Source of the DNA: Isoetes taiwanensis
Lineage: Eukaryota; Streptophyta; Lycopodiopsida; Isoetales; Isoetaceae
NCBI GenBank assembly: GCA_021234155.1
Contig: JAJEKV010000004.1
Coordinates: 10,416,109 to 10,480,108, forward strand
Direction: 5' to 3'
DNA length: 64,000 nucleotides
Shown one piece after another: positions 11,757 to 23,311 of this stretch. Under the pieces are notes generated by a model. It had not been told where the DNA came from, made no database searches, and saw only the letters and a program-made list of their open reading frames with translations. The position numbers and the translations under genes were made by a program. How positions within the stretch are numbered: the stretch's first letter is position 1; every line of letters starts with the position of its first letter.

Positions 11757-12491
11757 ATGTTCGAGGAAGCTGCACCCAGGTCGAGATTCATTGAATCAAA
11801 TAAAATTTCACTTGAGAATCATCGAACGCTTTTTGATCCGGCAATGTTCAAGCAAGGAATTTATCGGCCCCTTATATTCATGCAATCAGGCAGAAAGATT
11901 GGCAGATCAAATACTTGCGAAACTGCCATTGAAATTGGTAGACTCAAAAAAATTTTAGCCAAAAAATCTCTCCGGCATAATTCTGCAGACCAATCCTTGA
12001 GTTCGACTCAAGGCATGCCTATGGCAAGTTCATCTCAAAAATAAATAGATCCAAACTTAAACGAGAATCCTAGAAATAGAAGGCATGAGAGACTAATAAA
12101 TCTTGCACGGAAGCATCGAGGTAAAAATAGAAGGCACGAGAGACTAATAAATCTTGCACGGAAGCGTCGAGGTAGAGATACGATTGAGGGGTCAGTTATA
12201 GATGGTGTATCATCTCAAGTTGAAAGCTTGTGCTCCAGTGACTTGCATGCAACACCTACGATGATCACCCCGACAAATTCCGGTGATGTGGATTTTCCTA
12301 CATTTCAAACGACTTCAATGTCCACAGCAACTGTAGACATGAGTTCGATTGTTACTAATTCTAATAAGCTAACAGGTTCTTTGAAGTCATCCAGCCAAAC
12401 CCAAATTAATAGTTCCATACATTGGCAAGCTCAAGTGCAACACATGAATTTGGCGACGCGCCATAATGCATTTGATGTGCTCATGGAATAA
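11757..12491 (+). pseudogene. Helitron replicase N-terminal extension, copy 2
   Basis: One reading frame runs from the ATG at 11757 to 12491 with a single internal TAA at 12042-12044. The first 95 codons read MFEEAAPRSRFIESNK and a basic middle. After the stop the frame encodes two 17-residue basic repeats, NRRHERLINLARKHRGK, then a serine/threonine-rich stretch. It directly precedes the cysteine-containing block of a Helitron replicase in the next frame, so it is interpreted as the protein's variable N-terminus. I recognise no enzyme domain in this part. The single stop in an otherwise open 245-codon frame suggests recent decay or a sequence error. Confidence 0.5.
12075..12176 (+). repeat. 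51-bp in-frame tandem pair
   Basis: Two 51-bp units starting AATAGAAGGCA(T/C)GAGAG differ at only a few positions and encode the 17-residue repeat NRRHERLINLARK(H/R)RG(K/R) in the open frame. Arginine and lysine content suggests a nucleic-acid-binding or nuclear-targeting segment, which is inference. Confidence 0.8.
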
Positions 12492-12492
12492 A

Positions 12493-12720
12493 AGGTGCAC
12501 ATATTGCCAAATCCCGTTGCTCAATGTTGAGAAGAATGGGTTTTGTTGCAATAAGAAAAAGTGGTTACTACCACCACTACCCCCTTTGCCCACAAGATTG
12601 AATGCCTTATACAACATGCAAGAGTTTGCTTAACTAGCGAGAAGAATGAACAATTTATTTTGCTTCAGCGTTCTTGAAGTGAGTGGAGGATTCGTAAATT
12701 TGAATTTTCCTTCATCAGTG
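12493..12720 (+). pseudogene. Helitron replicase, cysteine block, copy 2
   Basis: In the frame starting at 12493 the sequence reads CTYCQIPLLNVEKNGFCCNK, then KKWLLPPLPPLPTRLNALYN. This matches the 'C..C......E....CC..G....LP.LP..P..L..L' region found near the N-terminus of plant Helitron replicases. A TAA follows after about 46 codons. The frame differs from the upstream N-terminal part by one base. Assignment rests on established family motifs. Confidence 0.7.
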
Positions 12721-12725
12721 ACTAT

Positions 12726-13213
12726 TACTGGATGAACATATCATCGCCTACGGCCCACCTCAGAATCAGGGCATCCATTGGTATATATATGATGAATCTG
12801 AACGATATACACATGCTCGAGATCAAAGAGTGCCATGTCAATGGGTTACTATTGTTAGTTCAATTCTTAATCAAGTAAATCCATTTATCCAAAACCTCCG
12901 AACCATGGGAAGCATGCATCTACAATCAGCATACATCACAATTCAAGGAGCGATTGCAAGTAATGAAATTGCAGCCATCGCAGATGTCAATAATACAGCT
13001 GAGATTTCACCTCGAATTGCTGGTTTTTGGGTTCGTAATAAAGCGGAACCAACCTTCATGAACATTCTCGATCCTATGTATGAGCCGCTCCAATATCCTT
13101 TGTTTTTTTCCCATGGTACTATTGGCTGGGGACTTGGAAATGAACATAGTTTCACACAATTGCAGTGGTATAGGTGTAGATTGCTCGCATCTAGGAACGC
13201 TTTCTTCAATTAG
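12726..13213 (+). pseudogene. Helitron replicase, N-terminal helitron-like domain, copy 2
   Basis: The plus strand reads TYHRLRPTSESGHPLVYIYD and then, in the open frame 12830-13213, NPFIQNLRTMG, VNNTAEISPRIAGFWV and MYEPLQYPLFFSHGTIGWG. These correspond to the conserved 'QIYHRIG...P......YIYD', 'NPYVQ.FR' and 'YDPLQYPLLFP.G..GW' blocks upstream of the Rep catalytic domain in Helitrons. The frame closes with TAG at 13211-13213, where the Rep domain would be expected to continue. Confidence 0.8.
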
Positions 13214-13304
13214 GTCGCCTATGAGAATATTTGGTCGACATGTATTCTAGGGTTGAAGATGCTCGATTAAACTACTTTAGAACGCCGACGCTTCAAATAG
13301 AAGA

Positions 13305-13843
13305 GTGCAAGATGATGAGGACTATTCAACGAGAAATGACAATCGAATGACATCATCTTACCATCATCCTTCTCGGGGTGTCGAGGTGGTGCTCGGTAAG
13401 TTGCAGACGCTACCGGGCGCTATATCTAGATCAAAAGGTCATCCAACACTATTCATTGCTATGACTACAAATACAGATTGGCCGTAAATAAAAGCCGACT
13501 CGCACCTGACAAAATGCATCGATGTTCCTATGATCGCTATCCAATGCTTTCATGGACGATTGCAATGATTGAAGGAACTTCATAAATTTTTCCAATGCAT
13601 ATCATATGTAATAACAATCATAGAATTTCAAAACATGGATTGCCACATGCCCATCTCGCCTTTATGCATCGAACCCCGACATACCAATCGAATGCATTGA
13701 TGATATCATCTCTCACGAATTGCCTAACGATCAAGTCCTCTCGTGGACAAGTCCAAAAATTTATGATACACGCACATACGTAAAGGTGTTCAAGAAATGG
13801 CAATTCTTGTTGTTACAAATTCCCTAAGGACATTAACCCAACA
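13305..13843 (+). pseudogene. Helitron Rep HUH endonuclease core, copy 2
   Basis: Motif 1 is visible as KGHPTLFIAMTTNTDWP (13,434-13,484), corresponding to 'GKPDLFITMTCNPNW'. The HUH motif appears as RISKHGLPHAHLAFMHR (13,622-13,672), with the two metal-binding histidines in PHAH. The two lie in different frames and each frame is closed by a stop, so this copy is inactive unless the breaks are sequence errors. The domain continues directly into KFPKDINPTMYLDSKGYVQY and the tyrosine block at 13,847-14,218. The reaction, by family knowledge, is site-specific nicking and joining during rolling-circle transposition. In copy 1 this part lies outside the window. Confidence 0.85.
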
Positions 13844-14218
13844 ATGTATCTTGATTCGAAGGGTTATGTACAATATAGGAGGAGGAGTATAGACGATGTA
13901 TGGGTGGTTCCCTACAATGCTTTCCTCTTGCACGAGTTGGATTGTCACATTATGGTAGACATTGCATCAACAGTTCATGTATTCTCTTATCTTTATGGTT
14001 ATATCTACAAGGGATTTGACAATGCTAATTTTCGGGTATCCCAGAATAGGCATTCAACTTCTATACCATCATCATTAGGTAATGAACATCAAATAGGCAC
14101 GGAATCCTCGTCGAAAAACAATGATCAACGAGAAAATACTACTAGCCAACTATCAGGTTCCACACCATCTGAACAAACTACTAGGAGACCTCCTGGGATG
14201 AAATACAGGATTACTTGA
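13844..14218 (+). pseudogene. Helitron Rep domain, tyrosine block, copy 2
   Basis: A 124-codon open frame includes GYVQYRRRSIDDVWVVPYN and YLYGYIYKGFDNA, the conserved end of the Rep domain carrying the catalytic tyrosine region. The protein is identical to copy 1 across the shared part, ending in TGA at 14216-14218. The near-identity here, against dense differences from 14,990 onward, shows that divergence between the copies is uneven. Confidence 0.85.
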
Positions 14219-14259
14219 GGGCGCGTTTCTATCAGCAATAGAAGCAGCGTGGAGAACAA

Positions 14260-14744
14260 TGTCATATGACATAACAAATAAGTCTCCTGCTGTCAAATGC
14301 CTATCCCTACATCTGCCACATCCAAACACGAGGTCGTTATTAGATCGATATTTCTTATGACCTCTGAATCTCGAGTTTGATGCCTTTACATATATTCGGT
14401 ATTATGAACAGTCATATAATCCATCATTGGCTATCGAATATGGAACTCATTTGGAACAAGAGCGGGAGGGGTTCACGAGGAACGTTGTGAAGAGGAGGGT
14501 AAGGCAACCAATTGTATGTAGCATACGATTGCTATTGCCTCGAGTAGGAGAAGCGTTCTACTTGAGACAAATCCTGCTACATCATCCTGTGAGGACATGG
14601 GATGAGCTAAAGGTCGTCAATGAACAACAATATGAAACTTACCAAGAAGCTGCAGAGGCAGGAGGGTTACTCGCAGCACATAATAAGGCAGTATTAGTCA
14701 TAGAAGAAGCAAGCTTTCTATCACCGAGTCCCACACAATCATGA
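14260..14744 (+). pseudogene. Helitron Rep-helicase linker, copy 2
   Basis: This is the counterpart of 413-1092. The frame at 14427-14744 carries LLLPRVGEAFYLRQILLH and RTWDELKVVNEQQYETYQEAA and then stops 62 codons earlier than copy 1 because of a small deletion near 14,740. The downstream sequence up to 14,940 still aligns with copy 1. It is a damaged part of the same replicase gene. Confidence 0.72.
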
Positions 14745-14959
14745 TTTTTTTTCCATGCTACTTTTTGATCAAGGTCCAGCAATAGAGCTATGGAGTAAGT
14801 TCAAAATACCAATGAGTATTGATCTGCTAGACGAATATTCAAATGACAAGACAATTGCCTTCAATGAATCCCTTCATTTAATCAACAACATTCTAACACA
14901 ACATAGTACCAACATCATGGCATTTGGTCTCTAACTACAACCTCATGTTGGAAGAAATG

Positions 14960-16402
14960 TCATGTATGAATTACAAAAATTTTCTCAACCATGGGCAAGA
15001 TTTCTAGATAAGGTGACGAAATGACAAGCATAATGAATAATGACCAACAAAAGGTTTACTGGCCATTCGAGAATGGTTAGAATCCACGTAAAGCAACCAA
15101 CCTTTATTCATCGATGGAAAGGCCTAAGGGGCAAAACATTCTTGTTGAATTGCATATGTCCTGTCTATACGCTGCAACCAAGGTATAGTACTTCCATGCG
15201 GTAATGACAAAGATTGGCGTGTCTCCAATACCCGTGAGGACGAACGCCCACTCTCTCGCTCCAAATTCCCCGTGGAAGAAAATAATGCAAAATTCACTCA
15301 ATGATAGAACATGATTTTGGAGCAAAGAGAATTGCTCATTGCAACTAAGGTCATTATCCGATGAATTCCCAATGGCAAATAAAGTCATCATAGAAAGTGC
15401 CCATCATTTATTACAAAGACTATGTAGGAAAAGCCTTCCCTTTGGAGGCAAACACTTTATCGATGCTTTGGAGATTTTAGACAAGTCACCAAGTTGTCAA
15501 GGGAGGAGGAAGAAATGCAAAGATATAACGATCCATAAAATCCTCTCCACTATGGCAAACTTTTTCGTATATTCAGATTGAACAACTGGTGGCAATGCTC
15601 GTGGACTCAACTAATGCATTTTATCGATCGCATCGGAGAGAATTGGGAGGAGACCACTGTCTCACTGGATATCTTCAACATAACTACTAGTGTGGAAGAT
15701 AGCGCTGAATTCCTTTATCCATCCAACGTACTTCGAGATTCAGATTCATGCAAGAAACGAACCTTTGTCGACGATCAATAAGAGCTTGATAGTTTTAATG
15801 ATCGTGATTCTTAATAGAGTTCCTAGTTATGATAAATCTTATTATAGTCATGGTCACATCACCGAATAAGATGAAATTATACATGACCACCCTTACGCAA
15901 CATCAGATTTCCTTAATAACTTCACACATTCCGGAATACCTAACCACGAACTAAAGCTTAAGGTAGGTGCAATATGTCATATTATGAAACGACTAGACAT
16001 GGAAAAGGTCTAGTGAAAAATGCTAGAGTTATGATCGATCAATGCACGCGAAATTTGTAATGGTAAAAGTATTAGATGAGGCGAAGTCAAGAAGATGCAT
16101 GTACATATCCAATCTCTAGAACTCGACTTTTTTTTATCAACCGGAGAATCGCCTTAGACCATTCATAGACGCCAATTACCCCTTCGACTATCATATGCAA
16201 CCACTTTCAATACCGCCAAGGATTGACGTTGGATCGTGTTGTTATCGACCTATGTATTGAGGTATTCTATTCGCATTATGGCCGCTTATACACCACGCTT
16301 TTACTCGCATGCTTAACGAGAAGATGCTTTCATCCTACTCTCACCGAGAATATTACGAGGTGCACCAAAAATATTGTCTACAAGGAGTTATTGTGCCGAT
16401 GA
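14960..16402 (+). pseudogene. Helitron PIF1-family helicase, copy 2 (heavily frameshifted)
   Basis: Aligns with the helicase at 1120-2558 across its length, but the Walker A and Walker B regions are broken into several frames. The Walker A segment near 15,115 has lost bases, and the segment at 15,339-15,581 retains DEFPMANKVIIESAHHLLQR and LPFGGKHFIDALEI before shifting. The end NIVYKELLCR closes with TGA at 16400-16402. Most lesions relative to copy 1 sit exactly at CAG or CTG, which raises doubt that all are biological. Functionally it is the same SF1B helicase, dead as read. Confidence 0.82.
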
Positions 16403-16702
16403 AGTACGTTTTCCTCAATCTTTTTTTCTCAGACAGTCATGCAAGAAAACGATAAAGAACTAGACTTCCAATAAGGTGCGCCCTTCCATCTTTTACAGCT
16501 TATCACAAGCATGCTTTCTTCAACTTTCATTACGGGTTACATAATAAAAAAAAAAAAAACAATTGGACTTCAAATAAGGTACATCCCTCCACCTTTAATG
16601 TGTACTATTATCACGCCCATATGATACGCGGATCGGATCGCTATTTAATTACCATGAGATTCCCCTCATTTGTGTTTTATCAAAATGAAAAAATAAAATC
16701 CA

Positions 16703-17028
16703 TCCATCGCGGTGATGGTTTAGTGGTAAATCCATTGGTTATGGGATGCCCCCAGCCAGGATCAAAACCCATTGACTAGCATCGGATGGTTAAAAAGAGG
16801 AAGAAGGAAAAAAAAATATCCATCGCACTTGTGGCATAGTGGTTAGGCTATTGGTTATGGGAAAACACCACCCAGGCTCAAAACCCACTGATTACCATCG
16901 GATGGTGGAAAAAGAAAATGAAAAAATCATCGTGGCTGGCGGTCTAGTGGTTAAGCCATTGGTTATGGGCAACCCCCACCTAGGCTCAAACCCCACTGAC
17001 TACCACCGAATGGTGACCAAAAATAGTT
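16703..17028 (+). repeat. Three tandem tRNA-derived SINE-like modules, copy 2
   Basis: Same three-module array as 2,855-3,178, with the A-box-like TGGCATAGTGG (one C/A change) in the second module and intact B-box-like sequences. The isolated B-box GGTTCAAATCC recurs near 17,139-17,149. Confidence 0.7.
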
Positions 17029-18848
17029 AAATAAAAAAAAAATGCAAAATATGCCACAATAACAAAGTGGGAATCCCATGGTGATTAAAAACAGCTTTCA
17101 CGTATCATATGGACACATGAACACAAGGCAATAGAGTGGGTTCAAATCCCATATATTCGTGAATAAGAGAAATGTTCGCGACAAATAAGCGGATCATATA
17201 TAGCGGCAACCACGAGGTTCTCTTAACCCTTATATAAATTTCCATCCATTTTTGGACTGTTAAGTATGTTCCTGCCTGATTCAACTGTTCTTCAGATCGG
17301 ATTGATGCTCGTCTCCGATCCTTCCTTCAGATCCTTCTTTATTGTTTGATCTGCGACCGCCTGCTGATTCTTCTTCGATATTCCTTTTTTTCGGTAAACC
17401 CTTAGTCAATTTCTCCTGATGCGGCCTTACATCTGTGCTCCTGATATCCCCAACTGGATATTCTACGTGGATGCTCTCTGCTCTCAAAAATACTTTGCAT
17501 CCACTCTTGAATAGTTCTAAACTATATGACCATATCATTGTGCCTTTATTATCGAAACATCAAGTCTCATACTTACAAATTCATCCATTCCAAATTTACA
17601 TAAATCTACCCTGCAAGAGTGAGTTGACGAAGAGAAATGTTCGCAGCGGCCAAGGCCGCCGCGATAAATTTCTTGTAATACAAAATAAGTTTCCAAATTC
17701 TCGCCATTCTGCGAATAAGATAACCTCTCCTGTTTAAGTTTGTTTGTCGCGATGGTTTTGTTTTTTAATCCAAATGAATAGTTTTTTCAATCCAAATGAA
17801 TAGTGTTTTCTATGATTTGGTTTTGAATGGTTATGAACCATAATGTCGGCAATAAAGGGGTTTTTAACCATTCTATATTTGCATACTTACCATCCGGGTT
17901 TTTTTCACCATTATCCGGGCAAACATAGCGCTCTTTAGGGGAGTTAAATTCTAGCTTCCAAAGATTAGTATACTAGGGATGTTTTTGCCACCCTTCGGGC
18001 GTTGATTTTATCATTCCACTGACGACATAGATTAGGACCTCGGCGCTCGATGGTCGAAAGTGTTGTGTACCTAGAAGCTTTAGAGTTTGTCATGCATATA
18101 TTTTTAGCATATAATATTAGGTACATAGATTTAGGGTCTCAGCCTTTATTGATTTAGGGACGCGTTCCACCTGCGTTGAGGATCGTATTGAAACATTGAC
18201 AAAACCATCCCCGTGCGTTGCCAATCAAATCGTGAGGATGTGGTTTTTTGTTTATGAGGGTTGTTCACACACCCTCTAATTCTAGAGATGGTTATTATAT
18301 GGGTTTAAAGGTTGAATGGTGCACGTAAGCCCGTAAGAACAACCATCTCCGAGGTATCTTGGTTGCTCGGCCGGGTTGTGTGCACGCAGACACTCACCGC
18401 CGATCTTGAAATACAGAGAGGGGAGAGGCCGAAGTTTGCGACGTTTTCAGGTGCGCCAGGGCCGCAGTATCTGTCGTTCGAGGGATATTCATTGATAGAG
18501 AACACGGTGGGTGTACTCGTAAGTTAGTCGCGATACCCATGCGGGGAGGGGGACAAAGGATAGCGTAATCGTATCTCGCCCCAATGCGATATCGGTGATG
18601 AACATGTAGGCTCATTTTCAGATAATGTATAGACTCCACGAAAGTTGGGGGGTTTCCGGAGTCCAACCCAAATCGGGTGCCAAACGCATCATCAAAAAAA
18701 TAAAAAGAGAAAAATAGCTCTAACACTAGAAAATGCCTCCCCCTCTTATAAGTATAACGGAGCCCTCATCCTAAGGCAATGACATCACAAAAAGTTTCTC
18801 CCAAGATGCAAACTACAAGCAAAACTAAATGCTAAAAGTTTGTGAGGA
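17029..18848. other. Duplicated non-coding stretch, no gene seen
   Basis: Counterpart of 3,179-5,050. It contains the ~95-bp segment (17,426-17,521) absent from copy 1. Open frames here are short, unrelated between the two copies, and judged accidental. Confidence 0.5.
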
Positions 18849-20152
18849 AGGAAGGAAGGAAGGAAGGTACTTTTTATCGGCCCACGAGACCACCTGCCTA
18901 TGGGACTCAATATCACAAAAACGCCAGCGTTTGACAATATCGCCGGATAAAACTCACCAAGGGTTTTCGAGGGAAACCGGCAAAGAATCAACCGACAACC
19001 GGGTAAGTTAATCATATAAAAATGCAACATCCCAATATATAGCCATGCACCACTGTGAGTGCCTGGGGTCGCGACAGCCGCAAAGCGGGGCAAGGTGACT
19101 CGTTGGTGTCCGGCACTCGGATGTATGACCCCGGCACGCATCATCTTTTGCGTGTCACCGCCAAATGCGCACGGCCCGCCGCATTTGCGGAGCGATCCGC
19201 CCTGATCCGAACAACTGGCAACTCTCGGGGAGCGTGGTATTCATCCTCAATGGCACCCGCTTTGATGTTGATCGACAGAAATTGCCCCGCGCCCCCTCAA
19301 TCCACCGCCTCGCCTCGAGCGGCGACAGGGCACCAGCGTATCGGAGGTAATGAGTTCCGCTGTGGGGCAGCTGAACGCAGAGTTGTGGGCCCCTGGCTAA
19401 CACGCGGGTTGATGTGCTCCTTTGTAATGGCCATTTTGACCTCGCTTCTAGAGCAATGGGGTCCCGTGAGCTTGCCAAGGAAACAAGCATCTAGGTAATT
19501 CCAGTCGCCATCGATATCGCGCCTACCAGACGCGACTGTGTTCTCGGTGACGCCTTATCCGGCGAATCCACCCATCTCTCTTACCTCTAACAGCCCTAAG
19601 CCGGCCGCTTTGACTCATGGCCCAAGAAGCTAAAGGGAGCCGAGCATCACCCATAGTAACCACTTTCAAAAATAGACGATGTGTCTTATCAAGGGTACCG
19701 GGTTTTTAAGAATCCGGGCTCGCAGCAGCGTAACCGATAGGACCGTTTCACCCCAAGTGCCCCCGGCTAAAAATGCCTTCGTGACCGCCCAAGTCATTCC
19801 GTGTCGCCAGAGACGACCGCCCCCAAACCCGACTTCGCGATGTATGACGTGCTCGACCAGCCTCTAACAGATGTGGACCGATGGCCCCAATCATATAGCT
19901 CACCGGTGACCTTGTTCTCAAGATGGCATAAAGCGCTTCCAGTCACCGTCACCCAAGAATGGATAGAGACGCCTCCCGCCAGAAAGCAGGGAGGGGAACT
20001 CCACCCCTAGGTACTTGTAGGTGGGCATGTGGACGCCCATGGGGTGTCAGGATATGAGAACCCCGGCGTGAGTGCATTGAGGCATGGGTGACGGAAGAGG
20101 ATATGAGAACCACCGGGGTCTTGGCCAGATTGACGCGCATGTCTCAGAGCCC
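18849..20152 (-). mobile_element. 5'-truncated LINE (R2/CRE-like non-LTR retrotransposon) fragment
   Basis: This 1.3-kb block, visibly richer in G and C than its surroundings, interrupts copy 2 of the duplication exactly where copy 1 reads continuously (5,055-5,085), with about 28 bp of target lost. On the minus strand it reads MRVNLAKTPVV (near 20,131) and, about 35 codons later, MPTYKYLGVEF (near 20,025), the 'N..KT' and 'YLG' blocks of LINE reverse transcriptases. Further down (near 19,150) MMRAGVIHPSAGHQRVT resembles the cysteine/histidine knuckle region after the RT of R2-like elements, with cysteines lost. The minus-strand 3' end carries a CTTC/TTCC simple repeat (18,846-18,866), a plausible LINE tail. 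Reading frames are broken throughout. The LINE class is an inference from short motifs. Confidence 0.6.
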
Positions 20153-22493
20153 CAAGGAACAAGAATGGAGAAGCAGAGGATCAAGGCCAAAAGCATAGAA
20201 GGAGAGACTTTTCACCACAAAGGATCGATCTCGCTGTCGAGAAAGCCCAAAGGAAAACTATTGATACATCAAATTTTGATGAGGTAGAGGTTCTATGTGG
20301 ATAGGTTAGAATTGCAAAGAAAGGAAACTATTGATACACAAATTTTGATGAGGTAGGGTTAGTGTGTTAGAAAAGAAAAACTAGCAAAAAGGCTAAAAAA
20401 GAAAACTAGCAAAAATATAAATGTGAGGTTTGGGGCGGCCGATCTACATTGATTAGGTTAGACTGATTAGGAAAACATTTACTAGACAAATTACTATTGA
20501 AGCAATATTCAAACTGGGCATCTACATTTTAAAGGCCAGATTAAAGCCATTATGCTAGCCACGAAATAGAATATGTGTTAATAGTAGGGAAATGCAATCT
20601 TTTTTATGCATGTTTTGGTTTTTTTGTTGTTGTTAGATTTTGCTGCTTCTCTTAAGATACCAGCACTTTTTGGATGGGTTGGCTACTAGTTTGTTGTATC
20701 ATGTACTAGCGTTAGAGCTTTTACAGAATTTCGTTATACGCCATTATCGTGTAATTTATTGACGAAAATGGTTGTTAATGAATCACAATTGTATATCTAA
20801 TAACATTAAAAGGAGGAATATAATGAATCACAATTGTGTATCTAACAACATCAAAAGAAGGAACATCTTGTTATTTGGAAAAGTGAGCAGTAATTCACAG
20901 GAAATTGCGGGGTCAAAGATGTTGCTTGTCCAGTTCAATTACATAACCACAATGCTTCCTTAACAGAAAACATGTTTATCAAGTTACAAAATTGCGTCAT
21001 TATTGTTCAATGAGTATACTTTATTATGAAAAACTTATTCCACAAGAACTTTGCTTCCCTTCTACATTTGCTAAACCATCTTATCTTCCAGAAAACTTTT
21101 CCTACCCACCATTTAGTGATGCAAAAGTTAAAAAGCTAGTCTCCATTGTTTTTCCAGCATTTGTGATCTTTGAGATCAACAGTATACCATCTAAAGTCAA
21201 ATAATATATAATAAGTCAACATAAATCCAATGCCACGCGTAAAGCAAATGCATGGTTTGGATGTTCTTTACCTTTACAATAAAATTACTTCGCCAAAGAT
21301 GCATCCGGTGCATCCGTGACACGCATTAAAATCAATTTGTAGAATTGGAAAATGTAGTGCTTTGGGTCCATATTGTGACTCATTTTCTTTCCTCGTTTTT
21401 TCAAAATGCCTAGGATGTTGACATAAGCAAGGCTATATTCATTATACAACATTTATTGGCCCAAAAGTTACTTCTCTTTTGACAAAAGAGATGTTGTTCT
21501 TTTGTTGTAAATGTTTTTTTTTTTTTAAATAAAGAACAATTTTTTTGTATTTATGTATAAGAAGAAAAGTACATCGACGTCTTCATCCTCTTAAGTGTAG
21601 AAGCTTATTTGATGCTCTGCTCTGGTAGCTGATAAGAAACATTAAGCACAGAAAAAAAAAAAAAAAAAAAACTTTCCACATCGAAACCAAAGTTTACAGG
21701 ATGAACCAAAGGTCAAAAATCCGAAATGAATCTTATTTTGAAGAGCATCTGGATAACCCGAATGCCTGAAATTATATGAAAGTTGCATGACGATTGTCAA
21801 TATGATGACATTCAATAGAATATAAGCCAAGCATATCAAGATTGATGAAGCGCAAGCTCAAACATGATAGTATTTGAGCAACTAATTCCGATGTGAATGG
21901 TATCAAGATATCTTGGCATCAGTACCAAAATTTCACTCAATCTTCAATAATTGCGTGGCATTCTCAAGCATAATAAACAGGGTTGCATATTAAAGCGGGA
22001 GTCTTTGCAACACTCCGTTTGAAGATTCCTTCTAAAAACATATTAGTTATTTGAAATGGCCATTTTGTAGGTTAAGTCCATAAATTCATGGTGATTACAA
22101 TTTAATATGTGTTATTTTACCCCTCCTCCCCTTTTTACCCTTTGTGTCAACATATCAAATATTTGAAATGGCAATTTTAGGGGTTAAGTTCAAAACGTTA
22201 AGGTGATTATGATTTATTATATGCTATTTCAACTACATTTATATTTTTTCCCACCAGGTTATTGTGAACTCACGAAAAAAAAGAGGTTTTATTTGTAATA
22301 GATCATAGGTTAAATTACAACATTCAATAGAAAGTGCAAGATGTGATCACAGGTTAAATTATGAACATTAAACAGAAAGTGCAAGGTGTGAGAAAGAAGT
22401 AAACATAAAGTTTTGTGGTGTGATGAAGAAGTAAGTCACCAAGACATGCCAAATCTGTCTAGGGAGGTTGCCTGTGCACTCTTACGTTTATGT
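20153..22493. other. Duplicated AT-rich stretch, no recognised gene
   Basis: Counterpart of 5,085-7,375, including the 45-bp tandem pair (20,777-20,866), the 70-codon open frame at 20,992-21,204, and the poly(A) run near 21,653. No supported gene. Confidence 0.5.
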
Positions 22494-22731
22494 TATTCCA
22501 GAATAGAACCTTGCACACTATTATACTATTACCGAATAGAACCTTGCATACTTAGTGTATTCCAGAATACAAACGTGCACTCTTATTGTATTTTGAAATA
22601 CAAATGCGCACTCTTATTGTATTCCAGAATATAAACGTGCACCCTTATTGTATTCCGGAATACAAACGTGCACTCTTAGTGTATTCTGGAATACACACAC
22701 TCTTAATGTATTCTGAAATACAAATCCCTTG
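22494..22731 (+). repeat. Palindrome-containing ~35-bp minisatellite, copy 2
   Basis: Same array as 7,376-7,612, with only a few base changes and the same unit number, so array length has not changed since duplication. Hairpin units such as GTATTCCGGAATAC are kept. Confidence 0.85.
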
Positions 22732-23311
22732 CACTCATTCTTATCTTGTTAATGTTTGCACTCATTATTTATCTTGTTAAATGTCTGGCTATCAATTTTG
22801 TATTTTATGAAACATATCATGAAGGCTTGTAAGTTGCCAATTGAGATGCCTCTTAAGTTTAGGATCAACAAAAGAAAATATATCATATGTCTAGTTATCT
22901 GAACACTATCTTTGCACATGACAGTATTGCTAAACATGGGTAAGTGTTATTCAAAAGTCTATTTGTACGGCGTATTTGTTAAAACTAGACTATCATATGA
23001 TTTATGCGTTTATAATAAGGATGACCTTATGTTGATCTGTACCCAGAGAGAATATTCTTAATACACCATGTCATTAAAATGTTTATGTAGACATGTAACA
23101 GACCTGGGCACTTGATGGGCCAGTATATGTACTTATGTATGTATGTACACATGTATACATGTATCCAGTATGAGTTCAGGGTTTTGTGATCTGATCAGGC
23201 CGAAACTCATCCGTATGCAAAAGTTATGACAGAAATAGTGATGCTGAGTCAGAATTGACTGCACTATATATGTTCTTCTGCAGTTCGATTCTTGGAGTTA
23301 GAAGACGATCT

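Larger units (their letters stand above)
13847..23311 (+). repeat. Segmental duplication, copy 2
   Basis: Collinear with 1-8,191. Differences include the 1.3-kb LINE insertion at 18,849-20,152, an extra ~95 bp at 17,426-17,521, and single copies of two units that are doubled in copy 1. The similarity is very high at both ends and poorer at 15,000-19,000 and 20,280-20,450. Unlike copy 1, the window includes the upstream Helitron N-terminus (11,757-13,846), so copy 2 shows that part of the replicase. Confidence 0.93.

Noticed and set aside
18849-20152. Bacterial contamination or organelle insertion
   Set aside because: Composition differs from the flanks, but the block has LINE RT motifs, a simple-repeat tail and a clean empty site in copy 1, which fit a retrotransposon insertion better. 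A database search would settle it.
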